Shown here one piece after another: positions 7,282-16,467 of a stretch of DNA of 36,091 bases. The position numbers and the translations under genes are program-made. Source of the DNA: Candidatus Ligilactobacillus excrementigallinarum (GTDB taxonomy: Bacteria; Bacillota; Bacilli; Lactobacillales; Lactobacillaceae); NCBI GenBank assembly GCA_019114385.1, contig DXFP01000015.1, positions 1 to 36,091 of the forward strand, given 5' to 3'. Numbering within the stretch: the first letter of the stretch is position 1; each line of letters opens with the position of its first letter. The notes under the pieces are model-generated. The model was not told the DNA's origin, searched no databases, and saw only the letters and a program-made list of their open reading frames with translations.

Positions 7282-7719
7282 TTAATTTAATTTAACTCTT
7301 CTCATACTCTGAGTAAGTCGATTAATCAATATTTTAAGAAAATTCTTTTCTTCTAAACTCCATTGTGCAAATACCTGATTACCAAATTCATCAAAATCTG
7401 AATTCATTTGAGTAAGCACAGACTTACCCAACTCGCTTATCCGATAGCGATAGCTCTTTCGCGTTCGTACTTTTTTCGGATGATCAACTTTGGTTATTGA
7501 AACATACTCTTTTTGAGTTAATTTACTCAACTGTCTACTCAAAGTCGAAGTATCTAACTGCATTTCATCAGCTAGTATTTCTTGTGAATTTTTTCCATCA
7601 GAGATTCGCTGTAATAATTGCCATTCAGCAACAGTCAATTTATTTTGTTTTGCCAATTTTTGAATAAAACGTTGATATTCACGTTGCAAATCCAATAAAT
7701 TATCTAACGGCTCTTTCAA
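7282..7719 (-). CDS. MarR family transcriptional regulator
   Basis: A 145-residue winged-helix DNA-binding protein. Helices around SQEILADEMQLDTSTLSRQLSKL form the helix-turn-helix, followed by the wing with VSITKVDHPKKVRTRKSYRYRIS. MarR dimers usually repress their own operon and respond to small ligands. The next gene downstream encodes a DegV/FakB-like protein, so a link to fatty acid use is plausible, as with FabT-type MarR regulators; this is inference. TTG start with AAGGGGG ten bases upstream. A TATAAT on the minus strand near 7758-7763 could be its -10 box. Confidence 0.85.
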   Translation of the reverse strand: MKEPLDNLLDLQREYQRFIQKLAKQNKLTVAEWQLLQRISDGKNSQEILADEMQLDTSTLSRQLSKLTQKEYVSITKVDHPKKVRTRKSYRYRISELGKSVLTQMNSDFDEFGNQVFAQWSLEEKNFLKILINRLTQSMRRVKLN

Positions 7720-7857
7720 AAATAAAATTCCCCCTTTTTTATTATTTGCATACTACAATTATAACAAACTACATAAAACTTATCTATTAACAATTCTATA
7801 TTTTTCTTTGTAATTTCTATTATGCAATTTTACTCTACCAAAATTAACTAAAATTGT

Positions 7858-7886
7858 TTGAAGCAAATTTTCATTTTTGATATGAT
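7858..7886 (+). promoter_or_regulatory. Promoter of rqcH
   Basis: TTGAAG (7858-7863) and TATGAT (7881-7886) with exactly 17 bases between them form a good sigma-A-type promoter, about 55 bases before the rqcH start. Confidence 0.6.
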
Positions 7887-7945
7887 AACCTTGAAATTGT
7901 TAGCTTCATTGTACACAAAAAATTTAAAAGAAAGGATGATTTCAA

Positions 7946-9652
7946 TTGGCATTTGATGGTATGTTTACCCATGCAATGGTAAATGAATTAAAAGAAAAAT
8001 TAATTAATGGTCGTGTAATGAAAATTTCACAACCTTATAACAACGAAATTATTCTTACAATCCGTACTAATCGGAAAAACTATCCATTGCTATTATCAGC
8101 ACATCCTAATTATGCTCGTATTCAAATTACCAAATTACCATTTAAAAATCCAGATGTCCCAACCAAATTTACAATGACATTGCGCAAATACTTAGAAAAT
8201 GCACGTCTAATTGCAATCAACCAACTTTCAAATGATCGTATTGTGTATTTAAGTTTTGAAACACGCAATGAATTAGGTGATCGATTACCATTACTGCTTT
8301 CAATTGAAATTATGAATCGGTATAGTAATGTAATTTTGATTAATCAACAAACTGGAAAAATCATCGACACAATCAAGCACGTTGGAATGGATCAAAATCG
8401 CTATCGTACTTTGTTACCAGGAGCCACATATCGCACTGCTCCTCTACAAGATAAAATTAATCCATTTGAAGTTTCAGCACAATTAATTACAGAGTTAGTT
8501 TCAAAATTTCCTAATCGAGAAGTTTTAGCTAAGCAATTACAAGTTAAATTGCAAGGCTTTGGAAAAACAACTGCGTTACAACTTGCTGATACATTACATG
8601 AAGAAAATTCAAAATCAATTTTTGATAAATTTCAATTTTTCTTAAAGCAAACCATAGATAGTTTTCCAAGCGTAACAGATGATTTACGTGATTTTTCATT
8701 CTCAAATTTAGGCACAGATATTATTGATGAATCTTCAAAATATCCGGATTTAAGTACTCTACTTGATAATTTTTATCAAGAAAAAGCAACTGCTGATCGC
8801 GTTCGACAACAAGGCGCAAAATTAATTCATGTTGTAAATCACGAATTACAGAAAAACAAACGGAAATTAAAAAAATTACAACAGGAATTAAAAAATACTA
8901 ACAAAGCAGATTCATATAGAATAAAAGGTGAATTGTTAACGACTTACTTACATCAAGTAAAACGCGGAATGAATGAAATTACGTTACCTGATTATTATCA
9001 CGATAATCATCCAACTAAAATTGCTTTAGCTAATTATTTGTCACCATCTCAAAATGCACAAAAGTATTTTAAAAAATATCAAAAATTAAAAAACGCAATT
9101 TCTTATTTAAAAGAACAAATTCGAATTACTAAAAATGAGATAGCATATTTTGAAGAAATCCAAACTCAAATTGAACTTGCGCAAGTACAGGACTTAGCAG
9201 ATATTCAAATCGAACTTGAAAATGGCGGTTATTTAAAACAGAATACTCATAAAAAGAAAAATAAACGCAAACCAAAAATCAAACAACCTGAAACATTTTG
9301 GTCTTCTGATCATACAAAAATTTCTGTTGGAAAGAATAATCTTCAAAATGAAAAACTAACTTTACACACAGCTTCTAAAAATGATTATTGGTTGCATGTT
9401 AAAAATGTACCTGGATCCCACGTAATTATTCATTCAAATCATCCTAGTGATGAAACCCTCTTAGAAGCTGCAAACTTAGCAGCATATTTTTCAAAATCAA
9501 GAAATTCAGGAAATGTCCCTGTAGATTATGTCCAAGTTAGAAAAATAAAAAAGCCAAATGGGACAAAACCTGGCTTTGTAATTTATGAAGGTCAAAAGAC
9601 GCTTTTCGTTACTCCTGATAAAGAAATTATCCAAAAACTTTCAAAAAATTAA
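7946..9652 (+). CDS. rqcH: RqcH / NFACT family ribosome quality control protein
   Basis: RqcH binds stalled 50S subunits carrying peptidyl-tRNA and adds C-terminal alanine tails that mark the peptide for degradation. It was earlier annotated as a fibronectin-binding protein. The 568 residues show NFACT-N (AFDGMFTHAMVNELKEKL through IEIMNRYSNVILI), a central helical and coiled-coil part rich in Lys (about 290-420), and NFACT-R (NDYWLHVKNVPGSHVII, VDYVQVRKIKKPNGTKPGFV, then YEGQKTLFVTP). The start is TTG (7946) with AAAGGATGA upstream. It is a single-gene unit with its own promoter and terminator. It has the usual family length. Confidence 0.92.
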   Translation: MAFDGMFTHAMVNELKEKLINGRVMKISQPYNNEIILTIRTNRKNYPLLLSAHPNYARIQITKLPFKNPDVPTKFTMTLRKYLENARLIAINQLSNDRIVYLSFETRNELGDRLPLLLSIEIMNRYSNVILINQQTGKIIDTIKHVGMDQNRYRTLLPGATYRTAPLQDKINPFEVSAQLITELVSKFPNREVLAKQLQVKLQGFGKTTALQLADTLHEENSKSIFDKFQFFLKQTIDSFPSVTDDLRDFSFSNLGTDIIDESSKYPDLSTLLDNFYQEKATADRVRQQGAKLIHVVNHELQKNKRKLKKLQQELKNTNKADSYRIKGELLTTYLHQVKRGMNEITLPDYYHDNHPTKIALANYLSPSQNAQKYFKKYQKLKNAISYLKEQIRITKNEIAYFEEIQTQIELAQVQDLADIQIELENGGYLKQNTHKKKNKRKPKIKQPETFWSSDHTKISVGKNNLQNEKLTLHTASKNDYWLHVKNVPGSHVIIHSNHPSDETLLEAANLAAYFSKSRNSGNVPVDYVQVRKIKKPNGTKPGFVIYEGQKTLFVTPDKEIIQKLSKN

Positions 9653-9669
9653 AATTTATTCTTACAAAA

Positions 9670-9705
9670 ATAGAGACTATGACACTAAGTCTAGTCTCTA
9701 TTTTT
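9670..9705. terminator. Terminator between rqcH and the convergent gene
   Basis: ATAGAGACTA (9670-9679) pairs perfectly with TAGTCTCTAT (9692-9701), followed by T residues. The loop contains TGAC...AGTC, as in other hairpins of this window. Its end touches the stop codon of the minus-strand gene. Confidence 0.85.
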
Positions 9706-10261
9706 ATTTACTATATATTTGCGGATCTCCGTCTTTAAATTTGTGAGGTTTAAATTTTTCTGGATGAGCAATTTGTTTCTCACTGTCTGTTAATTCTTTT
9801 TGAATTTCTTTTCGCTCATCAGGTCGGTACATTGCAACAATTTTCTGCAATAATTCATTAAGCACATCAGTATTTAAACTCCGTAATAATTGATCACTAA
9901 GTTCTAAATCGTAATTTTTAGTATCTATTTCCATTGAAACACTACTCTTTCCTGAGTAAGTTGACAATGTTTGAAAATATATAACTGCATCAATATCACG
10001 ATATACAAATTGATGCACTCGATGAATAGGCTCTTTGATATAAAGCGCATTTTGGGTGAACACAAGTCCCTCTTTTCCATTTTTGAAAAAAGAAGTGTCA
10101 ATTACCGCTAAAATTGATTCACGTGCTTCTTGCGGACAAAATGTCCTCCACGCTTTTGATAAAACTTTCCGTGGAATATTGGGTATTAAATAAGCACTTG
10201 CACCGTGCCCTGAAAGAGCGATTTGTGAAAAGGACGAAGCTAAAATATCATTCAAATTCAT
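9704..10261 (-). CDS. Conserved-looking protein of unknown function, possible PH-like domain
   Basis: A 185-residue soluble protein. Residues 60-110 (KEGLVFTQNALYIKEP, FVYRDIDAVIY) resemble the strand pattern of bacterial PH-like domains, where a 'GL.FT..ALY' strand is followed by 'Y.DI'. The N-terminal 45 residues are mixed, and the C-terminal tail is charged (ERKEIQKELTDSEKQ). No catalytic motif or signal peptide is seen. ATG start with GAGGAG about 12 bases upstream. It is a lone gene convergent with rqcH. The fold suggestion is weak. Confidence 0.6.
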   Translation of the reverse strand: MNLNDILASSFSQIALSGHGASAYLIPNIPRKVLSKAWRTFCPQEARESILAVIDTSFFKNGKEGLVFTQNALYIKEPIHRVHQFVYRDIDAVIYFQTLSTYSGKSSVSMEIDTKNYDLELSDQLLRSLNTDVLNELLQKIVAMYRPDERKEIQKELTDSEKQIAHPEKFKPHKFKDGDPQIYSK

Positions 10262-10378
10262 ATTGATCGCTCACTCCTCAATATCAATCTTTATCATATA
10301 AAAATTGTATCATAAATGGTAATGCAAAATTAACTTTAAACACTCAGTTTTACAAACTTTTCAATCTTTTTTCATACC

Positions 10379-11323
10379 TTAAGCATCGACGTGAAAATCC
10401 TCTGTTTTTTCGATATTTCTTCGGCCTCTTTGTAAGATATAAACACCAATAATTACAAAAACAATTCCTAAAACTTCAACCCAATTCATTACCATCTTAA
10501 AGCAAATTACACTCAAAATTGAAGTTGTAATTGGTTGAACAGCGTCCATAATACTAATTACATCTGATGGAGCATAATGAGTTGCATATAATAATAAACC
10601 AAACGGAATAATTGTTCCTAAAAAAATAACTGTAAGCATTGAGGCAATCAATATTCCTGTAATATGTGGAGTACCAACCCAAACTGGTTGATGCAAGTTA
10701 AAGAAAATTCCTGCGATAAATGTTCCCCAACCTAAAACAACAATTGGCGGATTGTCTGGATCCTTAACAATATTTCGTGGTAACACAACATAAAATGCAG
10801 CTGTTAAACCTGAACCTAATCCCCAAAGAAGCGAACTAGTTGAAATTGATAATTGTGAAAAATCACCCTTTGTTAAGGCCAAAAAGACACCCACAAGTGC
10901 AATTATAAATGCAAATACATCTGATTTGTATGGTAATTGACGCTTAAAAATAACTGTCCCTAAGACGATAAATAATGGACTTAAATATTGTAAAATTGTT
11001 GCTGCAGATGCATTTCCACCAAATTGGATTGATTTATAAAAAGTATATAAGTTCGCCATCAACCCTAAAATTGCATATGCAAATAACCATCCAATATTCT
11101 TCCATGATTTAAACACATGAAAAACTTTTCCCCGGTACATTACAAAACTAATTAATAGCAAAATAATCCCAGCACCTAATGTTCTTGCTGATAAAAACCA
11201 AGACTCTGGAATATTTTGATTTTGTGAAATAAATTGTAATACAGTACCAGAAATTCCCCACATCATGGATGCAACTGCTGCTATAATAATTCCCTTTGCA
11301 ATTTTACTAGATTTCTTCGCCAT
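10379..11323 (-). CDS. EamA/DMT-superfamily transporter
   Basis: The 314-residue membrane protein has ten hydrophobic segments arranged as two EamA repeats. The first begins GIIIAAVASMMWGISGTV and the second SISTSSLLWGLGSGLTAAFY. SAATILQYLSPLFIVLG and PSDVISIMDAVQPITTSILS are the matching repeat motifs. DMT transporters of this type carry metabolites or amino acids in or out; the substrate cannot be told. I choose ATG 11321-11323 because GGAGGG lies ten bases upstream; an upstream frame extension has no such site. The charged C-terminal tail follows the last helix. Confidence 0.82.
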   Translation of the reverse strand: MAKKSSKIAKGIIIAAVASMMWGISGTVLQFISQNQNIPESWFLSARTLGAGIILLLISFVMYRGKVFHVFKSWKNIGWLFAYAILGLMANLYTFYKSIQFGGNASAATILQYLSPLFIVLGTVIFKRQLPYKSDVFAFIIALVGVFLALTKGDFSQLSISTSSLLWGLGSGLTAAFYVVLPRNIVKDPDNPPIVVLGWGTFIAGIFFNLHQPVWVGTPHITGILIASMLTVIFLGTIIPFGLLLYATHYAPSDVISIMDAVQPITTSILSVICFKMVMNWVEVLGIVFVIIGVYILQRGRRNIEKTEDFHVDA

Positions 11324-11381
11324 GAAATATAATCCCTCCACAATTCTCAATCATAGATAAAATTATAACATAAACTTAGTC

Positions 11382-11421
11382 AAAAAAATAGCTTCCATGT
11401 TACATTTTATAACACAGAAGC
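11382..11421 (-). terminator. Terminator of the metallophosphoesterase gene
   Basis: On the minus strand 11421-11410 pairs with 11402-11391: 12 pairs with two G-U pairs. A run of seven T residues follows. It starts five bases after the phosphoesterase stop codon. Confidence 0.88.
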
Positions 11422-11426
11422 AACGT

Positions 11427-12287
11427 TTAATAATCTTGATTATCTATTTGATGTTGAGCATTATACTCTTTAACTTCTCTTAGATAGCCATATTTCTCGT
11501 TCAATCTAGATAATAACGGATAGTCATGTGTATGCACTTCGCCTGTTTCAAGTTGCTTTTGATAAAGTTCAATGTAAGGAATGTTTGCATCTACTGCATG
11601 CATTAATTCATCTGCATGACTATATGCAACTCTACGAAAATCAATTCCAGCAATTCCCTCATCATCAATTGTTACAATTAAGTATTCTGCGCGTAAATCA
11701 TGTTGTAACTTTTGATGTTTAAAAAATGGTTGACCTACTGACCCAGGATTTAAAACCAATTGTTCCTCACTTGAATACCGCATTATTGGATGATGAACAT
11801 GTGCATACACAGCAAGATCTAAATCATCTTCAATAAATAATTTATTAAAACTTTCAGTTGGAAGTGTTGGATATAGTTGTTGACCAAAATTGATATCCGG
11901 CAAATTATGTGTTAACAAAATTGAAAGGCCATTGACATTTTTAATTATCTTCATTGGCCAATTTTTCATTATTTGAATTACATTTGAATCAATCTTTGTT
12001 CCTAAATCTTGGGTTAATTTTGCCATATAGACTTTACTAGGTTTTTCAGGAGGAATACGTCCCTCTATTCCCTTTATGAGTAAATCATCCCAATTACCAC
12101 GAATATAAACAGATGGATTTATTTTTTGCATTAAATTCCATAAATCCTGAGTTCCTGATCCGGGTGCAAACAAATCACCTAAAAACCACGATTCAGTTAC
12201 TTGCATTTTTTTCATATCTTCATATACTGCTTTTAATGCGGTATAGTTTCCGTGAACATCAGAGAAAATTGCAATTTTCTGTAACAT
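11427..12287 (-). CDS. Calcineurin-like metallophosphoesterase (YfcE/MJ0936-like)
   Basis: Metal-binding motifs of the family occur in order: FSDVHGN (D-x-H), GDLFAPG (GD), RGNWDD (a GNxD variant of GNHD), LTHNLP and YAHVHHP (GHxH-like). The 286-residue length suits single-domain phosphodiesterases of the YfcE type. The C-terminal third, IDFRRVAYSHADELMHAV and beyond, is usual for this subgroup. I choose ATG 12285-12287 because GAGGATAATA precedes it; an upstream ATG overlaps AAGGGAG too closely. It is a single-gene unit, and the substrate is unknown. Confidence 0.82.
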   Translation of the reverse strand: MLQKIAIFSDVHGNYTALKAVYEDMKKMQVTESWFLGDLFAPGSGTQDLWNLMQKINPSVYIRGNWDDLLIKGIEGRIPPEKPSKVYMAKLTQDLGTKIDSNVIQIMKNWPMKIIKNVNGLSILLTHNLPDINFGQQLYPTLPTESFNKLFIEDDLDLAVYAHVHHPIMRYSSEEQLVLNPGSVGQPFFKHQKLQHDLRAEYLIVTIDDEGIAGIDFRRVAYSHADELMHAVDANIPYIELYQKQLETGEVHTHDYPLLSRLNEKYGYLREVKEYNAQHQIDNQDY

Positions 12288-12357
12288 TATTATCCTCTTT
12301 TCTACACTCATCTCCCTTTATCTTATCATATTCAACCGCAAAATATTAAAAACAGTG

Positions 12358-12386
12358 TTAGAATTCTAGTGTAAGTAATTTATAAT
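12358..12386 (+). promoter_or_regulatory. Promoter of the 123-residue orphan gene
   Basis: TATAAT (12381-12386) lies 17 bases after TTAGAA (12358-12363). The -35 region overlaps a ten-base palindrome, TAGAATTCTA (12359-12368), which could be an operator. The divergent phosphoesterase gene lies to the left. Confidence 0.5.
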
Positions 12387-12402
12387 TAAAAGGGATGATT
12401 AA

Positions 12403-12774
12403 ATGACTTTACCTAAAAATCGATATGTACAACCTCAGTCAGTTAAAGAAGCAATGGATGTAATTCAAGATTTATTTAATCAATACCGTCATGCTTCTCT
12501 TACCAATCAACTATTAAATTATCATTTAGGACTTACTCAACGGCTTCAATCTGATATTTATGTTGCAGCACTTAAAGAAAATAATAGTGTTGAACTTGAA
12601 AAACTTAATACAATGATTGCAGCGATGAAAACTTGGACGAAAATTAGAACAGCTAATCGACCATTCAATGGTAAAATGAAGAATTATCAGCTGGTATCAA
12701 CCTCACATCCCAAATTTAAAAAGCATTCACATAAAATTAAAGGACAGCATAATTTTCACGCTAGTCGTCATTAG
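12403..12774 (+). CDS. Protein of unknown function
   Basis: A 123-residue soluble protein, largely helical from residue 10 to 90 (AMDVIQDLFNQYRHAS, LEKLNTMIAAMKTWTKI). It ends in a Lys- and His-rich tail (KFKKHSHKIKGQHNFHASRH) that could bind nucleic acid or metal. I do not recognise a family. ATG start with AAAGGGATGA upstream and a good promoter. It precedes the HD hydrolase gene by 80 bases on the same strand and may be transcribed with it. Confidence 0.6.
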   Translation: MTLPKNRYVQPQSVKEAMDVIQDLFNQYRHASLTNQLLNYHLGLTQRLQSDIYVAALKENNSVELEKLNTMIAAMKTWTKIRTANRPFNGKMKNYQLVSTSHPKFKKHSHKIKGQHNFHASRH

Positions 12775-12854
12775 TCCTTTGATTAATTTCTTGCACTTCT
12801 CTTGCTGAAAGTGTATTATCAATGATTAAAGAGAAATGAAGGGAAGAAAATGTT

Positions 12855-13403
12855 ATGAATGATAATGAAATGTCAAAATTTATTAATGAAATTATTAATG
12901 ATAAATTAGCATCCATGAACAGTGTTCATCGGCAATCAACAATTACCACAATCAAATCTGAGAATATTGCTCAGCATAGTTTTTTTGTCGCATACTATGC
13001 TCTTAAAATTGCAAAAGTGTTAGATTTAAGTCGTGAAATTCAAGGGGAAATCACTATTGAGGCGTTAATTCACGACATTGCCGAATCTTCATCTTCTGAT
13101 GTTCCAAGTAATGTAAAATATCAAGTACCTGGATTAAAACAAATGTTAGATAAAGCAGAAGACTTCGCAATCAATAAATATTTTCCGGAGATTCAAAGTG
13201 AGTTTGATCATTTAAGGGAACATGAAGCAAATGGAGATATTGTGGGTACAGTTATCAAGTTAGCCGATATCATTGCGCTAATTCAATTTCTTCAAACTGA
13301 ACGCTCACTTGGAAATCAAGACGCTACTTTAATCAAAGCATTGAATCAAACATATGATAATTTAAAACGTCATTTAAATAAATTATCAGAAATAATAAAA
13401 TAA
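12855..13403 (+). CDS. HD-domain hydrolase (YfbR-like 5'-nucleotidase type)
   Basis: The 182 residues match the HD_3/YfbR-like group: S-E-N-I-A-Q-H-S-F near residue 33-41, ALIHDIAE (the HD pair) near 72-79, and KLADIIALIQF near 137-147. These provide the H, HD and D metal ligands. YfbR hydrolyses deoxynucleoside monophosphates; whether this one does is inferred. ATG start (12855) with GAAGGGAAG upstream. It is followed by two terminator hairpins and the convergent gene era. Confidence 0.82.
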   Translation: MNDNEMSKFINEIINDKLASMNSVHRQSTITTIKSENIAQHSFFVAYYALKIAKVLDLSREIQGEITIEALIHDIAESSSSDVPSNVKYQVPGLKQMLDKAEDFAINKYFPEIQSEFDHLREHEANGDIVGTVIKLADIIALIQFLQTERSLGNQDATLIKALNQTYDNLKRHLNKLSEIIK

Positions 13404-13414
13404 TTTATCGAATA

Positions 13415-13447
13415 AATAAGCTGTGACGGAAGTCCAGCTTATTTTTT
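13415..13447 (+). terminator. Terminator of the HD hydrolase gene
   Basis: AATAAGCTG (13415-13423) pairs with CAGCTTATT (13435-13443) and is followed by T residues. The inner GAC/GTC pairs around GGAA give the TGAC...GTC core seen in other hairpins here. Confidence 0.85.
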
Positions 13448-13470
13448 GTGTTAATAACATAATATTAGTT

Positions 13471-13516
13471 AAAAAAAACGGATAATACCTGTAACTCGAT
13501 ATCATCCGATTTTTTA
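13471..13516. terminator. Second hairpin between the HD gene and era, bidirectional
   Basis: CGGATAATA (13479-13487) pairs with TATCATCCG (13500-13508), nine pairs with one non-Watson-Crick pair. Runs of A on the left and T on the right suit termination in both directions, including for era. Confidence 0.8.
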
Positions 13517-13581
13517 CTCTGTGATTTATTCGTTTTTCTTACAGCATATCCGTTTTATATGTTTTATCGCACTTCTAGTTA

Positions 13582-14490
13582 TTATTCGTAATCATCTTGT
13601 TTGTAGCCAAATGCAGCTAAATCAGACTTCTTGTCTTTCCAATTTGGTTGGACCTTAACCCATAATTCCAAATAAACTTTGTCTCCAAGCATCAATTCAA
13701 TATCTTTACGAGCGCGTGTACCAATTTCTTTAAGCATTTTACCGCCCTTACCAATAATAATCCCTTTTTGACTATTGCGTTCTACAATAATTGTTGCTTG
13801 AACCAAAATTTTTTCATCATCCTCACGTTTAATTCGATCAACAACAACAGCCACAGAGTGCGGGACTTCTTCACGAGTAAGTTGCAACACCTTTTCACGA
13901 ATCAGTTCGCCTGCAATAAAACGTTCAGGGTGATCTGTTACTTGATCTTCTGGATAATATTGAGGTCCTTCAGGTAAATCTTGAATCAAATTATCAATCA
14001 ATTCAGGAACATTATTTCCCTGTAGGGCTGAAATTGGATAAACTTCTTTATAATTTAATGTATCTTTATAGTCATCCATAATTTGAAGTAGCTTATCTGG
14101 ATGAATTTTATCAATTTTATTGATCACTAGATAAATTGGTTTCTTTACATTTTTTAATCGATTAATAATGAAATCGTCACCTTTTCCGCGTTTTTGAGTG
14201 GCATTTACCATAAATAAAATTGCATCTACTTCATTTAAAGTTGATAACGCAGATTGAACCATAAAATCACCTAATTGACTATGGGGCTTATGGATTCCTG
14301 GTGTATCAATAAATACTATTTGTGCATCTTTAGTTGTATAAATTCCTTGAATCTTATTCCGCGTTGTTTGTGCTTTATCACTCATTATCGCAACTTTCTC
14401 ACCAACAACACGATTTAAGAATGTCGATTTACCAACATTTGGTCTTCCAATAATTGCAACAAAACCTGAATGAAAATTTTGATTATTCAT
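13582..14490 (-). CDS. era: GTPase Era
   Basis: Era binds the 3' end of 16S rRNA and is needed for 30S subunit maturation. In the 302 residues G1 is GRPNVGKST, the effector region is [13 protein letters not shown]3 is DTPGIH, G4 is NKID, and the KH domain carries [16 protein letters not shown] choose ATG 14488-14490 because GTGAGG lies six bases upstream; an in-frame GTG overlaps that site. It is the last gene of the phoH-ybeY-dgkA-era block and lies 15 bases after dgkA. The cdd gene that often lies between dgkA and era is absent. Confidence 0.95.
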   Translation of the reverse strand: MNNQNFHSGFVAIIGRPNVGKSTFLNRVVGEKVAIMSDKAQTTRNKIQGIYTTKDAQIVFIDTPGIHKPHSQLGDFMVQSALSTLNEVDAILFMVNATQKRGKGDDFIINRLKNVKKPIYLVINKIDKIHPDKLLQIMDDYKDTLNYKEVYPISALQGNNVPELIDNLIQDLPEGPQYYPEDQVTDHPERFIAGELIREKVLQLTREEVPHSVAVVVDRIKREDDEKILVQATIIVERNSQKGIIIGKGGKMLKEIGTRARKDIELMLGDKVYLELWVKVQPNWKDKKSDLAAFGYKQDDYE

Positions 14491-14505
14491 ATAAAACCTC
14501 ACGTA

Positions 14506-14904
14506 CTAATTTATAAATTTGATAATCTTAGGAATAAAAATAATTAACGCAACAATTACAGAAAAAATTGCAGAAATTAAAACCATTCCCGCAGCAATAT
14601 CTTTTGCTTTTTTGGCAAATGGATTAGGTTTTAAACCACTTGCCAAATCTGTTAAATTTTCAATTGAAGTATTGGCAGATTCTGCAATCAAAACAACTGC
14701 AGATGATGCTAAAACCCATAGCCATTCAAAACTAGATAGGTGAAAGATTAAACCTGCAATAACGACCAATGACAGGCAAATCAATTCAAATCTGAAATTT
14801 CGCTCTTCCTTAAAAACTGTTATGATTCCTTCACATGCATGTTTCACGGAATGATAAAATTTCCGATTTTTCCACTCATTTGAAAACTTATCTTTGAAGT
14901 CCAT
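14506..14904 (-). CDS. dgkA: Undecaprenol / diacylglycerol kinase (DgkA family)
   Basis: In Gram-positive bacteria this small membrane kinase phosphorylates undecaprenol, recycling the lipid carrier of cell wall synthesis. Three membrane segments and the signature ESANTSIENLTDLASGLKPNPFAKKAKDIAAG are present. The start is uncertain. ATG 14902-14904 gives a family-size protein of 132 residues and overlaps the end of ybeY. A longer frame starts at 14949, but it would add a Cys- and Lys-rich segment that lies inside ybeY and is not typical of the family. Confidence 0.88.
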   Translation of the reverse strand: MDFKDKFSNEWKNRKFYHSVKHACEGIITVFKEERNFRFELICLSLVVIAGLIFHLSSFEWLWVLASSAVVLIAESANTSIENLTDLASGLKPNPFAKKAKDIAAGMVLISAIFSVIVALIIFIPKIIKFIN

Positions 14905-15358
14905 AACCATCCAATATTTCGTCTTGCAGACCAAACATTTCTTTTTCATCTTCTGCCTTCATGTGGTCGTATCCATTTAGGTGAAGAAAGCCGTGAACAG
15001 CTAAAAATCCTAATTCCCGATCAGTAGAATGTCCTAAATATTCAGCTTGTTCTTTTACTTTATCCATTGAAATCATTAAATCACCTATATTTTTAGGTAA
15101 ATCAAATTCTTCAGGTAAGATGATGTCGCCTTCTGAGCCATCTTCCTCCATCGCAAAACTAATAACATCAGTAGGCTTATCTATTCCACGATATTCTTTA
15201 TTAATTTCATGAATATGTTCATTATTCATGAAAGTAACTGACATTTCGGTATTCGAAGGCAAATCCAAATAGTCGGCAGCATAATTTAAAATTTCTTTTA
15301 CAAGTTTTAATTGATGTGCAGAAACTTGTTGCGTTTCATCAATAATTTGTAAATCCAT
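14888..15358 (-). CDS. ybeY: Endoribonuclease YbeY
   Basis: YbeY is a zinc-dependent RNase for 16S rRNA 3'-end maturation and ribosome quality control. The 156 residues carry the zinc motif HGFLHLNGYDH near the C terminus and the substrate-side motif YRGIDKPTDVISF. I choose ATG 15356-15358 because AAGGATG lies upstream; an in-frame ATG nine bases earlier is too close to it. It follows phoH by 11 bases and overlaps dgkA, so translational coupling is likely. Confidence 0.94.
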   Translation of the reverse strand: MDLQIIDETQQVSAHQLKLVKEILNYAADYLDLPSNTEMSVTFMNNEHIHEINKEYRGIDKPTDVISFAMEEDGSEGDIILPEEFDLPKNIGDLMISMDKVKEQAEYLGHSTDRELGFLAVHGFLHLNGYDHMKAEDEKEMFGLQDEILDGYGLQR

Positions 15359-15369
15359 ACTTTTCATCC

Positions 15370-16368
15370 TTAATCGTTACTATCTAAAATTTTATCTGCT
15401 TCTTTAGCACCTTGTTCATACGCTTTGATGATCTCTGAAACTACTGGATGACGAACAACATCCTTTGCATCAAAGTGAACAAAACCAATATGCGGTAGAT
15501 TCTGTAATAATCTTTCAGCATCCACCAAACCACTTTGTTGATGACCCTTTGGTAAATCAATTTGTGATTTATCACCATTTACGATCATCTTTGAGCCAAA
15601 GCCTAAACGTGTTAAGAACATTTTCATTTGTGCTCTAGTTGTATTTTGCGCTTCATCCAAAATTACAAATGCTTTTTCTAATGTTCTTCCACGCATATAG
15701 GCAAGCGGTGCAATTTCAATTACTCCGCGTTCAATTAGTCTTTCAGTGTGTTCAACACCTAAAATTGCATATAACGCGTCATAAATTGGACGTAAATAAG
15801 GATCAACTTTTTCTTTTAAATCACCTGGAAGAAAACCAAGTGACTCACCAGCTTCTACCGCAGGACGCGTTAAAATCAATTTTTCAACTTCTTTTTTCTT
15901 TAATGCGGCAACAGCCATTACAACCGCTAAGTATGTCTTTCCTGTTCCAGCAGGACCAATTCCAAAAGTCAAATCATTATTTTTAATAGTTTGTACATAT
16001 TGGCGTTGACTAAAGTTTTTAGGTCTAATTGGTTTCCCTAATCTGTCTCTCAGTAAACTTGAAGTGTATAAATCAGTCAAATACTTCAAAGTTCCTTTTT
16101 CTTCCATTTTTACGGCAGATACTATATCTGCTTCACTTAAACTAATTCCTGATTGAATCAATTCAATTAATTTATTAATAATTTTGATAGTTGCTTTAAC
16201 AGATTTCTCCTGTCCACTTATCTTTATATTGTCTCCAAAAGGACTAATCTCAACATTTTCACTTTCTTCAAGCAAATGTAAATTATTATCATTAATCCCA
16301 AAAAGGGCTGGTTCTAAATTAGGTTCAGACATTTGATAATTTTCTTCAACCTTTTGCATTTCTGTCAA
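15370..16368 (-). CDS. phoH: PhoH-like ATPase
   Basis: A 332-residue P-loop ATPase of the PhoH family, thought to act in RNA metabolism beside YbeY. Walker A is GPAGTGKT, Walker B is VILDEAQN, and NGDKSQIDLP is the family motif near residue 265. The N-terminal segment (about 40-105) has the KH-like region of PhoH1. The TTG start (16368) lies eight bases after AGGAGG. It is first in the phoH-ybeY-dgkA-era block. Confidence 0.93.
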   Translation of the reverse strand: MTEMQKVEENYQMSEPNLEPALFGINDNNLHLLEESENVEISPFGDNIKISGQEKSVKATIKIINKLIELIQSGISLSEADIVSAVKMEEKGTLKYLTDLYTSSLLRDRLGKPIRPKNFSQRQYVQTIKNNDLTFGIGPAGTGKTYLAVVMAVAALKKKEVEKLILTRPAVEAGESLGFLPGDLKEKVDPYLRPIYDALYAILGVEHTERLIERGVIEIAPLAYMRGRTLEKAFVILDEAQNTTRAQMKMFLTRLGFGSKMIVNGDKSQIDLPKGHQQSGLVDAERLLQNLPHIGFVHFDAKDVVRHPVVSEIIKAYEQGAKEADKILDSND

Positions 16369-16467
16369 CCAACTAACCTCCTATAATCGTCAATTTAATG
16401 ACCGTCTAAACGATACATCATTATTATACAACTAATTGAATTAATTTATTAAATGATAAACTATCTT

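Noticed and set aside
12113..12349. + strand frame across the phosphoesterase start
   Set aside because: It is antisense to a well-supported gene and its protein has no recognisable features or ribosome binding site.
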